A DNA stretch of 64,000 nucleotides from Hydrogenibacillus schlegelii (GTDB lineage: Bacteria > Bacillota > Bacilli > Thermicanales > DSM-22653): contig NZ_JXBB01000034.1 of NCBI RefSeq assembly GCF_001653195.1, positions 1 through 64,000 on the forward strand, written 5' to 3'. Each line of letters starts with the position of its first letter. The first letter of the stretch is position 1. The notes under the pieces were generated by a model. The model made no database searches. It was given only the letters and a program-made list of their open reading frames with translations, and had not been told where the DNA came from. Shown here piece after piece: positions 53,052 to 62,767 of the stretch. The position numbers and the translations under genes are program-made.

Positions 53052-53110
53052 CGCACGGACTCCTTTCTGGGTTAACGGCGGGCGAAGCCGGGGCGAGATC
53101 GGTCCGACCG

Positions 53111-53159
53111 AAAAAGCGTCACCGGTTCCGGTCCGATCCCGGACCGGACCGGAACCGGT
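53111..53159 (-). terminator. Terminator-like hairpin between pyrC and carB
   Basis: Perfect 15-bp arms ACCGGTTCCGGTCCG (53121-53135) and its complement (53145-53159) with a 9-base loop; on the minus strand the stem is followed by GACGCTTTTTCGG. It lies exactly where carA (pyrAA) is found in B. subtilis. May attenuate carB and downstream genes or be a leftover from loss of carA. Confidence 0.6.
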
Positions 53160-53187
53160 CTCCGATCCGGCGCCGCTTGCCCGGCGC

Positions 53188-54537
53188 TCAGCGCCCGCCG
53201 AAGCGCCGGAGCGCGGACGGCGGCACGCGGTCCGGATCGGCGTAAATTACCCGGCCGGCGACGAAGGTCGCCACCGGCCAGCCGTAGAGCACCCGGCCGG
53301 CAAAGGGCGTGTTTTTTCCTTTCGAGAAAAACGTCGTCGGATCGACCGGACGGGGCGTCTCGAGATCGACGAGGACGACGTCCGCCGGAGCACCCGGCGC
53401 GATCCGGCCGCCGGGGAGGCGAAAGCGCGCCGCCGGCCGGACGGACATGGCCTCGACGAGCCGCCGGAGCGTCAGGTGTCCGGTCCGGACGAGGGCCGTG
53501 AAAAGAAGCGGAAAGGCCGTCTCCAGGCCGACGATGCCAAAGGGGCTCCGGTCGATCGGCCGGGCCTTTTCGTCCTCGGCGTGGGGGGCGTGGTCCGTCG
53601 CGACGAGGTCGATCGTCCCGTCGGCGAGGGCCCGCCGGAGGGCGTCCACGTCCGCCGCCGGCGCGAGCGGCGGGTTCATCTTGTACGGGCCGAGGCGCCG
53701 GCGCCCTTCCGGTGTGTCGGGATCGACGTCCGGGATGTCTTCCGCCGTGAGGATGAGGTGGTGCGGCGTCACCTCGGCGCTCACGTCGGCGCCGAGGCGC
53801 CGGCCGAGGGCGATCGCCTCGAGGGAAAGGGCCGTCGAGACGTGCTGGACGTGATAGCGGGCCTTCGCCTCGGCGGCAAGGAGGACATCCCGAAAAAGCG
53901 GCGCCGCCTCCGCCTCCTTCGGCCACGGCCGCACGCCCCGGCGGATGGGAGGCGCCTCCGGCCGGAACACCCCGCCGGCGGAAAGGGCGGCGTCCTCGCT
54001 GTGCATGAGGATCGGCCGGTCGACCGCCCGGGCGAGCCGAAACGCCGCCCGCATGACGTCGCTGCGGGCGATCCCCCGGCCGTCGTCGGTAAAGCCGACG
54101 GCGCCGAGGCGGGCGAGGGCGGCCATGTCCACGAGGGTCTCCCCCCGCTGGTCGAGGGTGATCGCCGCCGTCCCGTAGACCCGCACCCGGGCCGTCCGGG
54201 CCGCCTGCCGAAGCGCCGCCCGGAACCGTTCCGGCCGGTCGAGGGGCGGATCGGTGTTCGGCATCATGACGACGGTGGCGAACCCGCCCCGGGCGGCGGC
54301 CCGGCTGCCCGTCTCGATCGTCTCCTTATGGGTCTGGCCCGGCTCCCGGAAGTGGACGTGGACGTCGACGAAGGCGGGAAAGAGCCACAGCCCTTCGGCG
54401 TCCAAGGCCACTTCCGCCGGCGGAGGCGGCGGGCCAAAGCGGACGTCGGCGATCCAGCCCCCTTCGACGGCGAGGTGGCCGACCGCTTCCTTGCCGTCAG
54501 GGGTAAAGAGGCGCCCGTTCGCGATCCACCGCCGCAC
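53188..54537 (-). CDS. pyrC: Dihydroorotase
   Basis: 449 residues. Amidohydrolase with metal site FPAFVDVHVHFREPGQTHKE, MMPNTDPPLD, ILMHSEDAALSAGG, TPHHLILTAEDI and ATDHAPHAEDEK. Class I bacterial type as in Bacillus. Start is GTG 54537 with GGGGGAGGCC close upstream; the first ~41 bases lie inside the 3' end of pyrB in another frame. Confidence 0.94.
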   Translation of the reverse strand: MRRWIANGRLFTPDGKEAVGHLAVEGGWIADVRFGPPPPPAEVALDAEGLWLFPAFVDVHVHFREPGQTHKETIETGSRAAARGGFATVVMMPNTDPPLDRPERFRAALRQAARTARVRVYGTAAITLDQRGETLVDMAALARLGAVGFTDDGRGIARSDVMRAAFRLARAVDRPILMHSEDAALSAGGVFRPEAPPIRRGVRPWPKEAEAAPLFRDVLLAAEAKARYHVQHVSTALSLEAIALGRRLGADVSAEVTPHHLILTAEDIPDVDPDTPEGRRRLGPYKMNPPLAPAADVDALRRALADGTIDLVATDHAPHAEDEKARPIDRSPFGIVGLETAFPLLFTALVRTGHLTLRRLVEAMSVRPAARFRLPGGRIAPGAPADVVLVDLETPRPVDPTTFFSKGKNTPFAGRVLYGWPVATFVAGRVIYADPDRVPPSALRRFGGR

Positions 54538-55732
54538 CGGCCTCCCCCTCCCCCTCGGCCGAAGCGTCCGTCCCGCCGACCGCTTCGGGTTCGCCGGGCG
54601 CATCACCGGCCGCCATGATCCCGCCGGGCGCCGTGCCGGCCGCTTTCGCGTCGCCGGGCGCTTCGCCGAACGCCGCGAAAGCGCCCGGGGTCGCCGCGGC
54701 ACCGGTTTTTTCGTCTTCGGAAAGCCCCAGGGCGTCCGCCAGGACCGCCATCCGGACGAACACCCCGTTTTCCACCTGCCGCCGGACGAGCACCCGAGGA
54801 TCGTCCAAAAGCGCCCGGGCAATTTCCACGTCGGGCCAGACGGGCCCCGGATGCAGCACGACGGCCCCCGGCCGGAGGCGCCTCGCCTTTCGGGCGTCCA
54901 GCCCGTATCGATCGAGGTACGTCGCCAAAAAAACGTCCACATCTCCGCCGAGGGCCGCCACGTCCTGCGGAGAAAGCCGCTCTTTTTGCAGGCGAAGCAG
55001 GACGACGGCGTCGGCCATCTCGACGGCCGCTTCCACCGACGGAACGACCGCCGCCTCCGGCACGAGGCCGTCGTCCCTCCGAACGAGGGTCGGCGGACCG
55101 GCGACGACGACCCGAGCGCCGAGGCGGGGGAGAAGGCGCAGGAGGGACGCCGCCACCCGGCTGTGCCGGACGTCGCCGACGAGGGCGACGGTAAGCCCGC
55201 TCAGGCGCAGGGGACCTGAGCCGTCCAACCGGCCAAACGCCTCGAGGAGGGTGTACGCGTCGAGGAGCGCCTGCGTCGGATGGGCATGCATTCCGCTCCC
55301 GCCGGCGACGACCGTCGCCCGGGTGAGCCGGCCGGCGTCCGGACGGAGATCGTCCCGTGCCGTCCGAACGACGATCACCTCGGCGCCGAGGGCTTCCAGG
55401 GTGAGAAGCGTCTCCCGCTCCTCTTCCCCTTTGACCACGCTCGACCGCCGGACGTCGAGGTCGAGGACGTCGGCGCCGAGGCGCCGGGCCGCCAGCTCAA
55501 ACGAAAGGCGCGTCCGGGTGCTCGGCTCGAAAAAGGCGAGCGCCACCGTCCGGCCGGCGGCCGCCGACACCGCCGCTCCGGTCCAGGGCGCCGCCGCGAC
55601 GGCCCAAGCCCTCCGGCCGGCGGCCGCGTTTCTTTTTTCCGCGAACGCCCGCTGGTACGCCCGGGCGCGGCGAAAGATCGCCTCCGCCCAGGCGACGCTT
55701 CGATCGGTTTCATCCAGGAGATGCCATCCCAT
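54497..55732 (-). CDS. pyrB: Aspartate carbamoyltransferase catalytic subunit
   Basis: 411 residues. Carbamoyl phosphate-binding FFEPSTRTRLSFELAARRLG, HAHPTQALLDAYTLLEAFGR, LVGDVRHSRVAASLLRLLP and VLHPGPVWPDVEIA are intact. The catalytic core ends near residue 335; about 75 extra C-terminal residues are Ala/Gly/Glu-rich and low complexity, overlapping pyrC. No regulatory pyrI nearby, as in Bacillus. ATG follows TAAGGAGG. Two of the loops (31-50) are also Ala-rich. Confidence 0.94.
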   Translation of the reverse strand: MGWHLLDETDRSVAWAEAIFRRARAYQRAFAEKRNAAAGRRAWAVAAAPWTGAAVSAAAGRTVALAFFEPSTRTRLSFELAARRLGADVLDLDVRRSSVVKGEEERETLLTLEALGAEVIVVRTARDDLRPDAGRLTRATVVAGGSGMHAHPTQALLDAYTLLEAFGRLDGSGPLRLSGLTVALVGDVRHSRVAASLLRLLPRLGARVVVAGPPTLVRRDDGLVPEAAVVPSVEAAVEMADAVVLLRLQKERLSPQDVAALGGDVDVFLATYLDRYGLDARKARRLRPGAVVLHPGPVWPDVEIARALLDDPRVLVRRQVENGVFVRMAVLADALGLSEDEKTGAAATPGAFAAFGEAPGDAKAAGTAPGGIMAAGDAPGEPEAVGGTDASAEGEGEAGAAVDRERAPLYP

Positions 55733-55800
55733 CGTCGATCCTCCTTAGGCCGTTCGGCGTCGCCGCCCCTCCCTCGCGAGGGGCGCACGTCCTCGTTCGC

Positions 55801-57204
55801 TTACGCGGCGTTCCGGCCGCGGGTGCCGTAGGCGCTCGCCTTCCCCGGCAGGATCGCATGCAGGGCGATGCCGAGGAAGGTCGCCATGGCGATGTTGTCG
55901 ACGGTCAGGTTGATGAGGAGGTGCGCGAGCGACACGTCGTGAAACTCGAGCTTAAAGCCGCCGATCCCGGCCACGAGGATGACGGCGATGAGGATCATGT
56001 TCCGCTTTTCCGCCACGTCGATGCCGTATTCGACGAACATGCGGAGCCCCTGGGCGGCGATGATGCCGAAGAGGACGATCGTCACGCCTCCCAGGACCGG
56101 CTTCGGGACGCTCATGAGGAAGGCGCCGATCTTTTCCACGAAGGCGAAGGCGATGGCCAAAAACGCCGCGCCGGCGAGCACCGCCCGACTGAAGACGCGG
56201 GTGATCGCCAGAACGCCGATGTTTTCCCCGTACGTCGTGCTCGGCGGCCCGCCGATCAAGGCGGCGACCGAGATGGCGAGGCCATCGCCGAAGAGCGACC
56301 GGGGGAGCTGGGGCATGAGATTGCGCCCGACGACGTTCCCGGTGACGAGCAGGTGCCCGACGTGCTCCGCCAGCGTGACAAACGCGACCGGGGCGATGAC
56401 GAGGGCGTACAGCCAGTTTTCCGGCGTCGCCATCGCCCGAAGGACCTCTCCGGTGTGCATGTGCTCGGCGTAGAACAGGCCCGGCGGCGTCCACCACCGG
56501 GCGGAAGCGATCCGTTCCACCGCCGGCGGAAGCCCGCCGATGGCGGTCGTAAACCACTCCGGATGCCGGACGTAAGCGTACGCCGTCCCGAGGAGCATGC
56601 CCGTGAGCACCGGGATCACCGAAAGGAAGCCCCGGAAAAAGACGCTCACGGCGACGACGAGGGCCAGCGTGACAAACGCCACCTCGACCGCCCCGAGGCC
56701 GTATTCGCCGCTCACCGGGTCCGTGAGCGCCCAGCCGACGGCGACGCCGGAGAGGGCGAGACCGATGACGGCGACAATCGAACCGATGACGACCGGCGGA
56801 AGCAGCCGGTCGAGCCAGCCGACGCCGGCGCGGGCGACGACGAGGGCGATGAGCATGTACACGACCCCGGAAAGAAGCGCCCCGAGGAGCGCCGTCCCGA
56901 TCCCTCGGGCGTGGGCGACGGTGACGATCGGACCGATGAAGGCAAACGACGAGCCGAGATAGTTCGGCAGCCTGCCCCGGGTGACGGCGAGGAAGAGAAG
57001 CGTCCCGACGCCGCTCGAAAGGAGGGCGGCCTGGACGTCCAGGCCGGTCAGAAGCGGCACGAGGACGGTCGCGCCGAACATCGCCAGCGCATGCTGGAGG
57101 GAAAGGGGAAGGAGCGTGAGGATCGGCGGCGTCTCTTCGATGTCGTAGATCGGCCGGGCCACGAGCGGCGCTTGCGCGTTCGGGCTCCGTTCTCGGTTCG
57201 TCAT
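55801..57204 (-). CDS. pyrP: Uracil permease (NCS2/UraA)
   Basis: 467 residues, about 14 membrane segments. NCS2 signatures: LQHALAMFGATVLVPLLTGL, GRLPNYLGSSFAFIGPI, VTLAEHVGHLLVTGNVVGRN (with His and Glu) and IGGPPSTTYGENIGVLAITR. Takes up uracil with protons. ATG 57204 follows GAAGGAGGCC. Second gene of the pyr operon as in B. subtilis. Confidence 0.93.
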   Translation of the reverse strand: MTNRERSPNAQAPLVARPIYDIEETPPILTLLPLSLQHALAMFGATVLVPLLTGLDVQAALLSSGVGTLLFLAVTRGRLPNYLGSSFAFIGPIVTVAHARGIGTALLGALLSGVVYMLIALVVARAGVGWLDRLLPPVVIGSIVAVIGLALSGVAVGWALTDPVSGEYGLGAVEVAFVTLALVVAVSVFFRGFLSVIPVLTGMLLGTAYAYVRHPEWFTTAIGGLPPAVERIASARWWTPPGLFYAEHMHTGEVLRAMATPENWLYALVIAPVAFVTLAEHVGHLLVTGNVVGRNLMPQLPRSLFGDGLAISVAALIGGPPSTTYGENIGVLAITRVFSRAVLAGAAFLAIAFAFVEKIGAFLMSVPKPVLGGVTIVLFGIIAAQGLRMFVEYGIDVAEKRNMILIAVILVAGIGGFKLEFHDVSLAHLLINLTVDNIAMATFLGIALHAILPGKASAYGTRGRNAA

Positions 57205-57270
57205 CGGACGGCCTCCTTCGTGCATTTCGTGAATGGGGACCCCCGGAGCCGAAATCGGCGCGGCGGCCCA

Positions 57271-58200
<930 letters not shown>

Positions 58201-58258
58201 TTAAAGGTGGTGCTCAATCGGTGAATCCCTGCGCAAAAGTCGTTCGGTTGTCGACGGT

Positions 58259-58287
58259 ATTATGCCCGAACGGGCGCCGGACGTCAA
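58259..58287 (-). promoter_or_regulatory. Promoter of the pyr operon
   Basis: Minus-strand TTGACG (58282-58287), 17-base spacer, CATAAT (58259-58264). The -35 box overlaps the rluD stop codon. Confidence 0.7.
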
Positions 58288-59483
58288 GCCTCATTTTTGC
58301 TCAGCGCGTCGATGAGCGCCGTCAGATCCGGCGGAAGCGGGGAGGTAAATTCGAGCCACGCCCCGGTCTCCGGGTGCCGGAAACCGAGGCGGGTCGCATG
58401 GAGCGCCTGCCGGCTCATGGCGCCAAAGCGACAGCGCCCGTAGACGGGATCGCCGACGAGGGGATGGCCGATCGCCGCAAAGTGAACCCGAATCTGATGC
58501 GTCCGTCCCGTCTCGAGGGACGCCTCGACGATCGAATGGCGACGAAAGCGCCGGACGACCCGGTAACGGGTGCGGGCCGGCCGGCCGTTCGGCACGACGG
58601 CCATCCGCTTCCGGTCGACGGGATGCCGGCCGATGGGAAGATCGATGAGGCCGACCTCCTCCGCCGGCACGCCGCAGACGACGGCCGTATACGTCCGTTT
58701 CATCGTCCGGGCCTGAAGCTGCGCCGCCAGGGCGAGGTGTGCCCGGTCGGTCTTCGCCACGACCAGAAGGCCGGACGTGTCTTTGTCGAGGCGGTGAACG
58801 ATGCCCGGCCGAAGCTCCCCGCCGATGCCGGAGAGGGCCTTCAGGTGATACAAGAGGGCGTTGACGAGCGTGTCGTCGTCGTGTCCCGGCGACGGATGGA
58901 CGCTCATCCCCGGCGGTTTGTCGACGACGGCGAGGACCGCATCCTCGTACACGATGCGAAGGGAGAGGGCGTTCGGCCGGGGCCGGGCCGGGCGGGGCGC
59001 CGGCGGCCGGACGCGGATCGCCTCCCCGCCGGAAAGCCGCTCCGCCGGCCGGGCGGCTCGACCGTCGACCGTCACCCGGCCTGCTTCGATCCATTTTTTG
59101 ACCTGGGCCCGGGAGACCTCGAGGGCGCGGCTTACGGCGACGTCGAGCCGGAGGCCGACCGCCTCGGCGCCGACCGTAAAGAAGCGCTCTCCCGCCCCGT
59201 CTTCGCCCGGGACCTCGAGAGCGTCTCCGACCGGTTCCGCCGGCGCCGCGGCCGCCCCCGCATCTTTGGCCCCGTCCGGACGGATCGCCTCCGCCCCTTC
59301 GACGCCGGCGCCCGGCTCCGCCGCACCGGAAGCGCCGTCCGGCGCCCCTTCATCGGCGAACGAAGGTCCCCCCCTGGCCCCGCCGGCATCTGGCGCCGGC
59401 GCGATCGAATCCGGCGCCGCCGGATGCCCTTTTTCCAAAGCGGAAGCCCCCTTCCGCCGATCCGAGACGGACGTCTCCGTCAT
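58284..59483 (-). CDS. rluD: RluD-type 23S rRNA pseudouridine synthase
   Basis: 399 residues. S4-like domain (VGLRLDVAVSRALEVSRAQV), then the catalytic PGIVHRLDKDTSGLLVVAKT with the active-site Asp, and RTHQIRVHFAAIGHPLVGD. Modifies uridines in 23S rRNA helix 69. The first ~100 residues are an Ala/Pro/Gly/Asp-rich extension absent from most RluD; the start ATG 59483 overlaps the lspA stop (ATGA) with GGAGGGAGG upstream, so the extension is probably translated. B. subtilis has the same lspA-rluD(ylyB)-pyrR order. Confidence 0.92.
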   Translation of the reverse strand: MTETSVSDRRKGASALEKGHPAAPDSIAPAPDAGGARGGPSFADEGAPDGASGAAEPGAGVEGAEAIRPDGAKDAGAAAAPAEPVGDALEVPGEDGAGERFFTVGAEAVGLRLDVAVSRALEVSRAQVKKWIEAGRVTVDGRAARPAERLSGGEAIRVRPPAPRPARPRPNALSLRIVYEDAVLAVVDKPPGMSVHPSPGHDDDTLVNALLYHLKALSGIGGELRPGIVHRLDKDTSGLLVVAKTDRAHLALAAQLQARTMKRTYTAVVCGVPAEEVGLIDLPIGRHPVDRKRMAVVPNGRPARTRYRVVRRFRRHSIVEASLETGRTHQIRVHFAAIGHPLVGDPVYGRCRFGAMSRQALHATRLGFRHPETGAWLEFTSPLPPDLTALIDALSKNEA

Positions 59484-59953
59484 CCGGCCTCCCTCCGTCG
59501 AACGAGGAAATGCCACGCGAGAAGCCCCGCCCCGACGGTGATCGCCGAGTCGGCGACGTTAAAGATCGGGTAGTGGATCATCCGGACGTCGAGAAAATCG
59601 ACGACCCGGCCTGTCACCGCCCGATCGACGAAATTGCCCAGCGCCCCGCCGAGGATGAGACCGTACGCCGACGCCTCAAAGGGAGACCGCCGGGCCGCCT
59701 GAGGCAGCATCCAGAGAAGCCCGGCGACGACCCCGACGGTCAGGAAAAGAAAAAGCGGCCGCGCCCCCTGCAGGAGGCCAAAAGCCGCGCCGGCATTTTC
59801 GTGCGCCGTGATGTGAAACACGCCCGGCCAGAGGGGGATCGTCTCTCCGAGGGAAAGCGTCCGCACGACCCAGGCCTTCGTCGCCCGGTCGAGAATAAAG
59901 ACGAAAAGCGCCAGTCCGTAGTAAGGCCATCCGGTCAACGATCGTCGCTCCAT
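59480..59953 (-). CDS. lspA: Lipoprotein signal peptidase
   Basis: 157 residues, four membrane helices. Aspartic protease of the inner membrane that cuts lipoprotein signal peptides. Catalytic aspartates in LGNFVDRAVTGRVVDFLDV and FNVADSAITVG; ENAGAAFGLLQG and LDRATKAWVV are conserved. ATG 59953 gives the standard N-terminus; GAAGTGAGG upstream. Follows the GGDEF/EAL gene by 5 bases. Confidence 0.95.
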   Translation of the reverse strand: MERRSLTGWPYYGLALFVFILDRATKAWVVRTLSLGETIPLWPGVFHITAHENAGAAFGLLQGARPLFLFLTVGVVAGLLWMLPQAARRSPFEASAYGLILGGALGNFVDRAVTGRVVDFLDVRMIHYPIFNVADSAITVGAGLLAWHFLVRRREAG

Positions 59954-59958
59954 CCGCC

Positions 59959-61917
59959 TCACTTCATCGCCTTCATCAGTTCTTCTTTCGGCATCGGCCG
60001 GCCGAAATAAAACCCCTGCATGTCGTAGCACGCATTCGACGAAAGAAACTCGACCTGCGCCGCCGTCTCCACCCCTTCGGCGACGACGTTCAGGCCAAGG
60101 GCGTGGGCGAGGTGGATGATCGCCGTCGCGATCACCGCATCGTCTCCGGCGGCGTGGACGGCGCTCACGAACGACCGGTCGATCTTCACCGTGTCGACCG
60201 GCAGCCGGTGCAGGTACGACAGCGACGAATATCCCGTGCCGAAGTCGTCGATCGCGAGCTTGACCCCCATCCCTTTCAGCATCCGGAGGCGCGCGACGTT
60301 TTCTTCGACGTTTTGCATGATCGCCGTCTCGGTGAGCTCCAGGACGAGGTGCGACGGAGGGAGACCCGTCTCCTCGAGGACGGCCCGCACCTGATCGACG
60401 AAATCCGGCTGCTCAAACTGCCGGAGCGAGATGTTCACGTGCACCTCGCCGGAAAAAGCGCCGCTTCGTCGCCATCCCTCCATTTCCGCCGCCGCCTCCC
60501 AGAGCACCCGCCGGCCGAGCGGCACGATGAGGCCCGTCTCCTCCGCCACCGGAATGAATTCCCCCGGCGGGATGAGACCCAGGGTCGGATGCTGCCAGCG
60601 CAGAAGCGCCTCGACAGCGATCATCCGGCCGCTGACCACATTATACAGCGGCTGAAAATAGAGGACAAACTGTTCGCTGTCGATCGCCCCCCGGAGCTCC
60701 GTCTCGAGCAAGAGGCGCCGAAGGCGACGGGACGCCATCTCCGGGGCAAAAAACCGCACCGCCTCGCCGGAGGTCGCCTCGTTCTGGGCGATGGCCGCGT
60801 TCTGCCAGAGCACATCCGCCGTCCGGCCGTCGTCGGGAAAGACGGCGGCGCCGATCCGGGCGGTGACGCGCCAGTCATATTCGCTCAGGCGAAACGGCCG
60901 CTCAAACACCGCGAGCACCCGCCGAAGCGCCGCCTGAAACTCCGCCCGATCAGCCCCGTCGATCCAGAAGGCGAATTCGTCGGCGCCCACCCAACCGATC
61001 CGCTCCGGGTCGATCGCCCCCCGAAGCCGCTCCGCCACCTCGGCGATCAGCCGGTCGCCGTAGGCGTGACCGAGCGTCTCGTTGATGAACTTGAAGCGAT
61101 CGACGTTAAGAAGCGCGAGCGCAAGCCGCCGATCCCTCCGTCTCGCCTGATCGAGCGCCTCGCCGAAGCGCTGGTAGAAGCCGAGCCGACTGAAAAACCC
61201 GCTTTTCGGGTCGTAGCGAAGCGGCTCTCCCGACGGGAAGACGGCGCTTTCCGGACCGCCGATCACCGTAAGGTACGCCATGCCGCTTTCTTCCGGCAGG
61301 CGGACCGTCCGCACCTCTGCCGTCCGCTCGGCGCCGTCGGCATCGAGCACTCGAAGCACGAGCGGCTCCGGCCGGCCGTGGATGAGGGAGTCTAAAAACT
61401 CCGGCCGGCTTTCCGGAGCGAACAATTTGAGCGGCGAAAGATCGGTCCACGACATCCCCCGCCGGCCCAACAGGCGCCGGGCCGCCTCGTTCGCATAGCG
61501 GATCCGGCCGTCCTGATGCAGGAGGGCCGGGACGCCGAAGAGGTCGAGCACCTCGACCGGGAAGCGCCCGCCCTCCCGGCGGCGCCCCGAAATCCGAAGG
61601 ACGAGCGCCCAGAACGCCTCCCGTCCGATCGGGAGCACGTAGACGTCCCACAGGTCGTCCCCGATCCGAAGCGCCTGCCACGCCGCCCGACCCTCGTCCA
61701 GCATCGACGTCACAAACCGTTCAATGGCGACATGCCATTCCGGAAACGCCGCTTGCAAGGACAGGCCTTCCGGCGCCGCCTCAAGCCGCTTCACAAACGG
61801 CGCCGCCCAGGCCCCATAAGCGGCGGTGAGGACGATGCCCGCGTCCGACCGACGCCCGAAGCCCAAAAAAAAGGGAAATTGATCCAGTACCTTCCGAACG
61901 TCCGGCGCCTCAGCCAT
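59959..61917 (-). CDS. PAS-GGDEF-EAL protein, probable cyclic-di-GMP phosphodiesterase
   Basis: 652 residues, no membrane helix. A PAS-like region (VPALLHQDGRIRYANEAARR, about 125-145), a GGDEF domain (235-390) whose signature is GADEF rather than GGDEF, and a full EAL domain (400-645) with AVEALLRWQHP, HVNISLRQF, VLELTETAI, AIDDFGTGYSSLSYL, DTVKIDRSFV and VVAEGVET. The EAL residues for c-di-GMP hydrolysis are present, so a phosphodiesterase is likely, with the GGDEF half regulatory or weak. ATG 61917 follows AAAGGTGG; a GTG at 61929 lies on the ribosome site. Heads the operon with lspA-rluD. Confidence 0.9.
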   Translation of the reverse strand: MAEAPDVRKVLDQFPFFLGFGRRSDAGIVLTAAYGAWAAPFVKRLEAAPEGLSLQAAFPEWHVAIERFVTSMLDEGRAAWQALRIGDDLWDVYVLPIGREAFWALVLRISGRRREGGRFPVEVLDLFGVPALLHQDGRIRYANEAARRLLGRRGMSWTDLSPLKLFAPESRPEFLDSLIHGRPEPLVLRVLDADGAERTAEVRTVRLPEESGMAYLTVIGGPESAVFPSGEPLRYDPKSGFFSRLGFYQRFGEALDQARRRDRRLALALLNVDRFKFINETLGHAYGDRLIAEVAERLRGAIDPERIGWVGADEFAFWIDGADRAEFQAALRRVLAVFERPFRLSEYDWRVTARIGAAVFPDDGRTADVLWQNAAIAQNEATSGEAVRFFAPEMASRRLRRLLLETELRGAIDSEQFVLYFQPLYNVVSGRMIAVEALLRWQHPTLGLIPPGEFIPVAEETGLIVPLGRRVLWEAAAEMEGWRRSGAFSGEVHVNISLRQFEQPDFVDQVRAVLEETGLPPSHLVLELTETAIMQNVEENVARLRMLKGMGVKLAIDDFGTGYSSLSYLHRLPVDTVKIDRSFVSAVHAAGDDAVIATAIIHLAHALGLNVVAEGVETAAQVEFLSSNACYDMQGFYFGRPMPKEELMKAMK

Positions 61918-61989
61918 CGAATCGTCCACCTTTGTCCGCGTTTATCTCTATTTTAGCGGAAAAGGAAAAAAGCGGCGATAGGCCGAAAG

Positions 61990-62529
61990 TCACATTTTGA
62001 CCGGTCCGCCGCCGTCGCTCGTGCCGTAGGGTTCGAGCATCTGCCAAATGTCCTCTCCGTCGACCCCCGGTCCTTCGACGCCGTACGCGTCGTCGCCCGG
62101 CGCTACGCCGACGATTCGCCCTTCCTCCGCCGGCCGCACCGCCCGGCCCCGGATCGCTACGTCGCGGCGCCGCTTGGCGTCGATCGCCATCTGACAATGG
62201 ATGCAATATCGGGCCGTCGGCACGACCCAAAGCCGCTCCGGATCGATGGCCGACCCGCAACGCTCGCAGACGCCGTACGTTCCGTCGTCGAGCCGCCGGA
62301 GGGCGGCGTCGATTTCTTCCCAGTGCGCCAGGGCATCGTGGTAGTGGGCGCTGTCTTTTTCCCGCTCGAACAGATCGCTCGCCACATCGGCGGGATGATT
62401 GTCCACCTGGGAAAGCTCCGTCACCCCGGCGCGGTTTTGAAGCCCGAACCGCTCGTTCGCATCCAGCCGACGCCGGAGGGCTTCCCGTTCGGCGAGAAGA
62501 AGACGCCGGTACGTCTCACGATCGGCCAT
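61990..62529 (-). CDS. TraR/DksA family zinc-finger protein (YteA-like)
   Basis: 179 residues. N-terminal coiled coil (YRRLLLAEREALRRRLDANE), TELSQVDNHPADVASDLFE, and a C4 zinc finger CERCGSAI...RYCIHCQM near 88-110, as in Bacillus YteA/YocK. DksA-like RNA polymerase modulators lack a defined role in Bacilli; some are linked to sporulation. ATG follows GGAGGCGG. Placed 73 bp upstream of the EAL gene and downstream of ileS, as yteA-like genes often are beside ileS-lspA in Firmicutes. Confidence 0.88.
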   Translation of the reverse strand: MADRETYRRLLLAEREALRRRLDANERFGLQNRAGVTELSQVDNHPADVASDLFEREKDSAHYHDALAHWEEIDAALRRLDDGTYGVCERCGSAIDPERLWVVPTARYCIHCQMAIDAKRRRDVAIRGRAVRPAEEGRIVGVAPGDDAYGVEGPGVDGEDIWQMLEPYGTSDGGGPVKM

Positions 62530-62685
62530 CGGTCCGCCTCCTTATCCCGCCTTCCTTTCCTGCGCCCGGCGATCTCCCGACGGGCCGCGACGGGCGAACC
62601 GGCGCCCGACGGCGGCCGCCCCGCCTCATTCGGCAACCGGGCGACCCTTAGTCTGCCCCACCTTCCCTTCCCGAACTCCCGGCAC

Positions 62686-62719
62686 AACAAAAAAACGGCT
62701 CCGCCGGCGGCGGAACCGC
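62686..62719 (-). terminator. Terminator of ileS
   Basis: Minus-strand GGTTCCGCC, GCC, GGCGGAGCCG followed by TTTTTTTG; about 50 bases after the stop. Confidence 0.85.
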
Positions 62720-62767
62720 AAATCACCCGCTTCGATCGCCCCTGTCGCGCCCGCTCTCCCTCCGACC

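Noticed and set aside
50676-53075. 799-codon plus-strand frame opposite carB
   Set aside because: Antisense shadow of carB; composition is Arg/Pro/Asp-rich and no domain is recognisable.
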